Source of the DNA: Mytilisepta virgata
Lineage: Eukaryota > Mollusca > Bivalvia > Mytilida > Mytilidae
DNA length: 64,000 nucleotides
Direction: 5' to 3'
Assembly: GCA_028015205.1 (NCBI GenBank)
Contig: CM051520.1
Location: 10,326,501 to 10,390,500 of the forward strand
In this document: positions 60,741-64,000 of the stretch, piece after piece
Numbering within the stretch: the first letter of the stretch is position 1
Layout of the letters: each line of letters starts with the position of its first letter
Translations under genes and position numbers: made by a program
Notes under the pieces: generated by a model
Databases searched by the model: none
Told to the model about the DNA's origin: nothing
Seen by the model: only the letters and a program-made list of their open reading frames with translations

Positions 60741-61984
60741 TCACAAGTTTACACTTCAGGAATAGAAATCCTAACAAAAAGTATTATGCACATCATTATA
60801 TACTAGTATCTTTATACTGTAACTTTCCATATGATTATTCATATAACGCTATTCCATATTTAATCCTTATATGCACGTTAAATTTCCATATATCTTTTTA
60901 CCTTCTCCATTTCCTAATATATCCTTCATAGACCTTAAGAGGTCACTTAATGTTTTACACTTTATGAAAAGTCTAGCATAGCCTACGTTTTGGATGTTAA
61001 TTGATCCTTTAAGAGGTGTAAAACACGAAGCTGTTGAAGATAGTTATTGTTTTTCTATTATGTATAGTTCACTTTCTCATGATCTAATTCAATCAAAGTA
61101 GACGGTTTTAATAAAACTGTCTCTTGGATCTTCTAGTTCAAAGTACATTTGTCGTATCCTTCTGTAGCTTGTTTTAAACTTAACAGCTGTAAGAATTATA
61201 AGTGCTGGACAATGTTTGCTGCAATACTTTGTATCACCAGATTATTATGGATTGTATGGATACGAATTCAGCTCCACGTGTTGCCGATTTATTTCTGAAT
61301 TGTTACGAACGAATATTGTTATATGGTTTATGAATCTAGTTCATCAATGAACTCAAAATGAATTAAAAATAAAGCAACCACAAAAGATAATTGAAGATTT
61401 TAATTATGATTACATTATAAATAATCTTAAAATTTTAAAATCTACAACAATTGATGTCAAATTTTGTACCTAACTCGGACTCTAGAATGATAATTTAACC
61501 ACTGTGTCGATGCCACTGCTGGTGGACTCAAATTTCCGAGGGTATCCCCATCTCATTTGCTAGTATTTCGAAACTTGCCCGAGATTGATACTTAAAATTT
61601 AGTGTTACAAAATTGTAAAATTTGTGAATACTAAGAAGATAGCTCTGTCCTTAAATGGTTTTGGCTTTACCCCTTTTAGTCATTTTGGTATCTTTTGGAT
61701 TGCTGTGGATTGTTGTTTTGGTTTTCAACATTTAAACCTTGAGCACAACTGGTAAATAGATGAAAATGTGCACATCTTGTGCATCAAAACTGGTATCAAA
61801 GAATTATATTAGGCAGTGAGTTTTATCAAATCACATATGTTCTGAATGCCACTAATATACTAATAAGTCTTTAATTAACACAAATAATATTCAGGAATCA
61901 TTGCCACTTCACCAAAGACTAGTATACTAATAAGTCTTTGATTAACACAAATAATATTCAGGAATCATTAAAAAGCGCCTGATT
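60741..61984. other. intergenic spacer
   Basis: AT-rich. Contains a direct repeat of about 50 bp (TACTAATAAGTCTTT..ATTAACACAAATAATATTC at about 61858 and 61924). No gene recognised. Confidence 0.5.
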
Positions 61985-63200
61985 TTGCGTGCAACTTTAT
62001 CTCAAACTTGATGGTCCTTATCTTCAAAAACGTTTATTCGCTTGTCGAAAAACAGAGGTAAAGAACGGTTTTTCAATGCATTTGATAATTTCAACTGACA
62101 TGGAGAAAATTCTTTTTTTTCAGTGCCAATCCGATGAAAATGACTCGCATTCGTGGAAAAGAGTATTCTTCAAATTATACGAGGTAAACTCTTGTTTCAT
62201 AGGTTTTGGACACCAGTACATTTCCCTCAAACGTTTTCGGTGTTTTTCTTCTGCAAGTATCATTTGAGTCAATATCTCGAATTAATGATTTCTCAATAGC
62301 AGCAAATGATAATGTCCATGCAGTATAGAGGATCTTTTGCCACCAAATTATAATCCAAATGTCCTCAATCTTTTCTCTTTTGAAGACCAAGATTAATTAT
62401 GATTCGGCCACTGAAATTCAAATCTGAAAGGTAGTTTTACCTGAATTAAAGGTGCAAGGTCTACACTAGCGTGACTTTCCTCTGAGCACTCCGGATCTCC
62501 TATTGCAAGAGTTATTACAGGCGAATATGACGACAAGTTTTTAAAAAAGTTTAAACTGTTATACCCTCCACAGAAAGTTGCCAACAGCTTCACAAACCAA
62601 CGATTTAAACCGTATTTTTTTACTTTTAATGGAATGATGTAGTCAAGCCTCGCCTGGATTAATTCCCAGTTGGTACCAATGCCTTACTATTGATTCTGAA
62701 GTCAGTGTATATTTTCCTCTCTCCGATTGATTCGGAAAGTTGAGATAACATCCTTGTTATCGGACATTGCCAAGTGCATTTCTTTTCAAAGGTGTCTATG
62801 GAAATTGCCAAGTGCATTTCTTTTCAAAGGTGTCTAATGCAACACTGTAATCAAATTCATTTGCTACATTCACTTTTAGATGAGAATAATAGCTTCCCAC
62901 ACAATCACGTTTAGTTTTCAATCTGCAGTCTTCTCCATTTACGTAATCTAGAATCCTCTCCACCACATCCATAACAATTTCCACATTACCAATTGTTTTC
63001 TGTTGAGTCATTTTGACGTTATATTCATAAAATATCTTAAACATAGATTGCAGCATTTCTAAACATTGTTTGTCTTTCCACAATTCGGAAAAGTCGGCGT
63101 ATAACATATGTCTTTCCTTTTTTGTAGATGCTGTCAATAGAAGAGAAATACCTAAACTTTCATAAACTCCATGGTTGATGTTGACAATTCCAATCACCAC
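61985..63200 (-). pseudogene. Mab-21/cGAS-like copy D, frameshifted
   Basis: A divergent member. The first frame (63200-62796) keeps the spine helix and the active-site segment VGSYYSHLKVNVANEFDYSV. It is thrown out of frame by a 38-bp tandem duplication (62766-62798 repeated at 62804-62836). Later fragments give EESHASVDLAPLIQVKLPF (third Asp kept) and AWTLSFAAIEKSLIRDIDSN. LKNTLFHECESFSSDWH then ends in a stop, and NALKNRSLPLFFDKRINVFE lies in another frame. The fragments in order match copy A end to end, so a full gene decayed here. A less likely alternative is a multi-exon gene, since splice signals do not fit the breaks. Confidence 0.75.
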
Positions 63201-63819
63201 ATCCTTAATATAATTTTCTAGGTATGCATATAAAAAGTATTCCGTATGTATCTTTTGATATCATTTCTTATATCAAGATTAACCTTCATAAACACCTTTT
63301 CAATTACATTTGATATTTAATTCGTAATAATTCGTACCCATGGATAGGAATCCCGATGACAGGACAACTGCATGAAACTCTTGTAAATCTTTTGGCTGTG
63401 TAAGAATTCTATCGGGCTTTTGGATAGTTTAAAACAAGTGATGTGATTTTTCTATTTTGTATATTTCTCTTTACAATGATAAAAAAGTAAGATGGTTAAA
63501 TAAAATGGTTTTACGAAACTTCTGGTTTAATTTTATTTATTGTAGCAATTTTAAAGTTATTTTCAGCCAGAACAAAATGAGCCTGCAACGACACGATCAA
63601 AGTATAAAACCCAGATCAAAGCCTCACACGTCTTACTGGTCATTTTTGTTCACTTTTTAATAGTGTAAATATACACGTAATTTGGATCCTTGTGGGTACA
63701 GACAGCGCTTCTGTTACAGCTGTTTAATTTTATATTGTAACCAAGTCTTTCATTGAAGAATTACAAAAGGGTTATATAAAGAACTAATATAATCTAATTG
63801 ACGTTTCTGATAATTACAG
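63201..63819. other. spacer between copy D and the right-edge exon
   Basis: AT-rich sequence. The 67-codon frame at 63457-63660 shows no coding features. Confidence 0.4.
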
Positions 63820-63907
63820 ATACCTGACGATGTACCTAGTGTTGATGAAGCCGGGTTTCTTTACTATGCTACAGACCTTTACTCAAAGGAACTACAGTTG
63901 AATAAAG
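63820..63907 (+). CDS. probable exon of an unidentified plus-strand gene
   Basis: An 88-nt segment after a TTACAG acceptor and before a GTAAAG donor, open in the frame IPDDVPSVDEAGFLYYATDL followed by YSKELQLNK. Codon use and composition look coding and unlike the surrounding AT-rich DNA. I do not recognise the family. The neighbouring exons would lie to the right of the window, and possibly to the left. Confidence 0.45.
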
Positions 63908-63939
63908 GTAAAGGTCAGGAATAGCTTTTATCGTTTCTT

Positions 63940-64000
63940 TTTAGCTCACCTTGACAAAGGGAAGTAAACTTTCCTTAAAAAAGATCTTCTCCTGAATCAA
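63940..64000. repeat. start of a repeat with a TTTTTAGCTCACCT end
   Basis: TTTTTAGCTCACCT near 63940 is the inverted form of the AGGTGAGCTAAAAA end of the repeat block at about 27007-27020. The element runs off the window. Confidence 0.5.

Overview
This is AT-rich animal DNA with small coding exons separated by kilobases of repeat-filled intron. The gene content and repeat types suggest a bivalve mollusc, probably a mussel. That is inferred from a molluscan-type tRNA-derived SINE, repeat units built on GGGACCAAAACTCC or TGACCTTGACCTTTGACCT, and clustered Mab-21/cGAS-like genes. No species is proven. There are no bacterial operons or CRISPR arrays.

Region 1 (about 4.3-41.9 kb, minus strand) is the 5' half of a myosin XVIII gene. 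I could chain eleven phase-compatible motor-side exons by reading splice sites and matching the myosin-18 motor: 18410-18213, 15855-15468, 13178-13128, 13043-12901, 11817-11717, 11486-11426, 8951-8807, 8341-8200, 7887-7771, 7317-7125 and 4433-4347. Upstream lie a large first coding exon (KE-rich tract plus PDZ domain, 41545 to about 40508) and three candidate short leader exons at 26.1, 24.2 and 21.4 kb. Each leader starts with ATG and ends at a phase-0 donor that fits the common acceptor at 18410. The rest of the motor, the neck and the coiled coil lie beyond the left edge.

The introns are full of repeats: a roughly 2.2 kb element bounded by inverted ATACGACCGCA ends, two tRNA-derived SINEs, several MITE-like foldbacks, a satellite of about 146 bp period, a nuclear-receptor half-site repeat, a nested repeat pair, and the 3' end of a decayed LINE.

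Region 2 (41.9-50.3 kb) holds the likely upstream region of the myosin gene, a 35-bp perfect foldback, a truncated LINE reverse transcriptase, and a 5.9 kb minisatellite of 47-bp units with a 1,685-bp higher-order period.

Region 3 (50.3-63.2 kb, minus strand) is a cluster of four Mab-21/cGAS-like nucleotidyltransferase copies. One is intact (59573-58425, 382 aa, single exon, GS...E-x-D...D residues present). Three are broken in different ways: B has lost the first catalytic segment, C is truncated with two stop codons, and D is frameshifted by a 38-bp tandem duplication. Duplicated flanks, a TIR-bounded 2 kb element and a MITE lie between them. This looks like birth-and-death evolution of an innate-immune sensor family. 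A probable plus-strand exon of another gene sits at the right edge.
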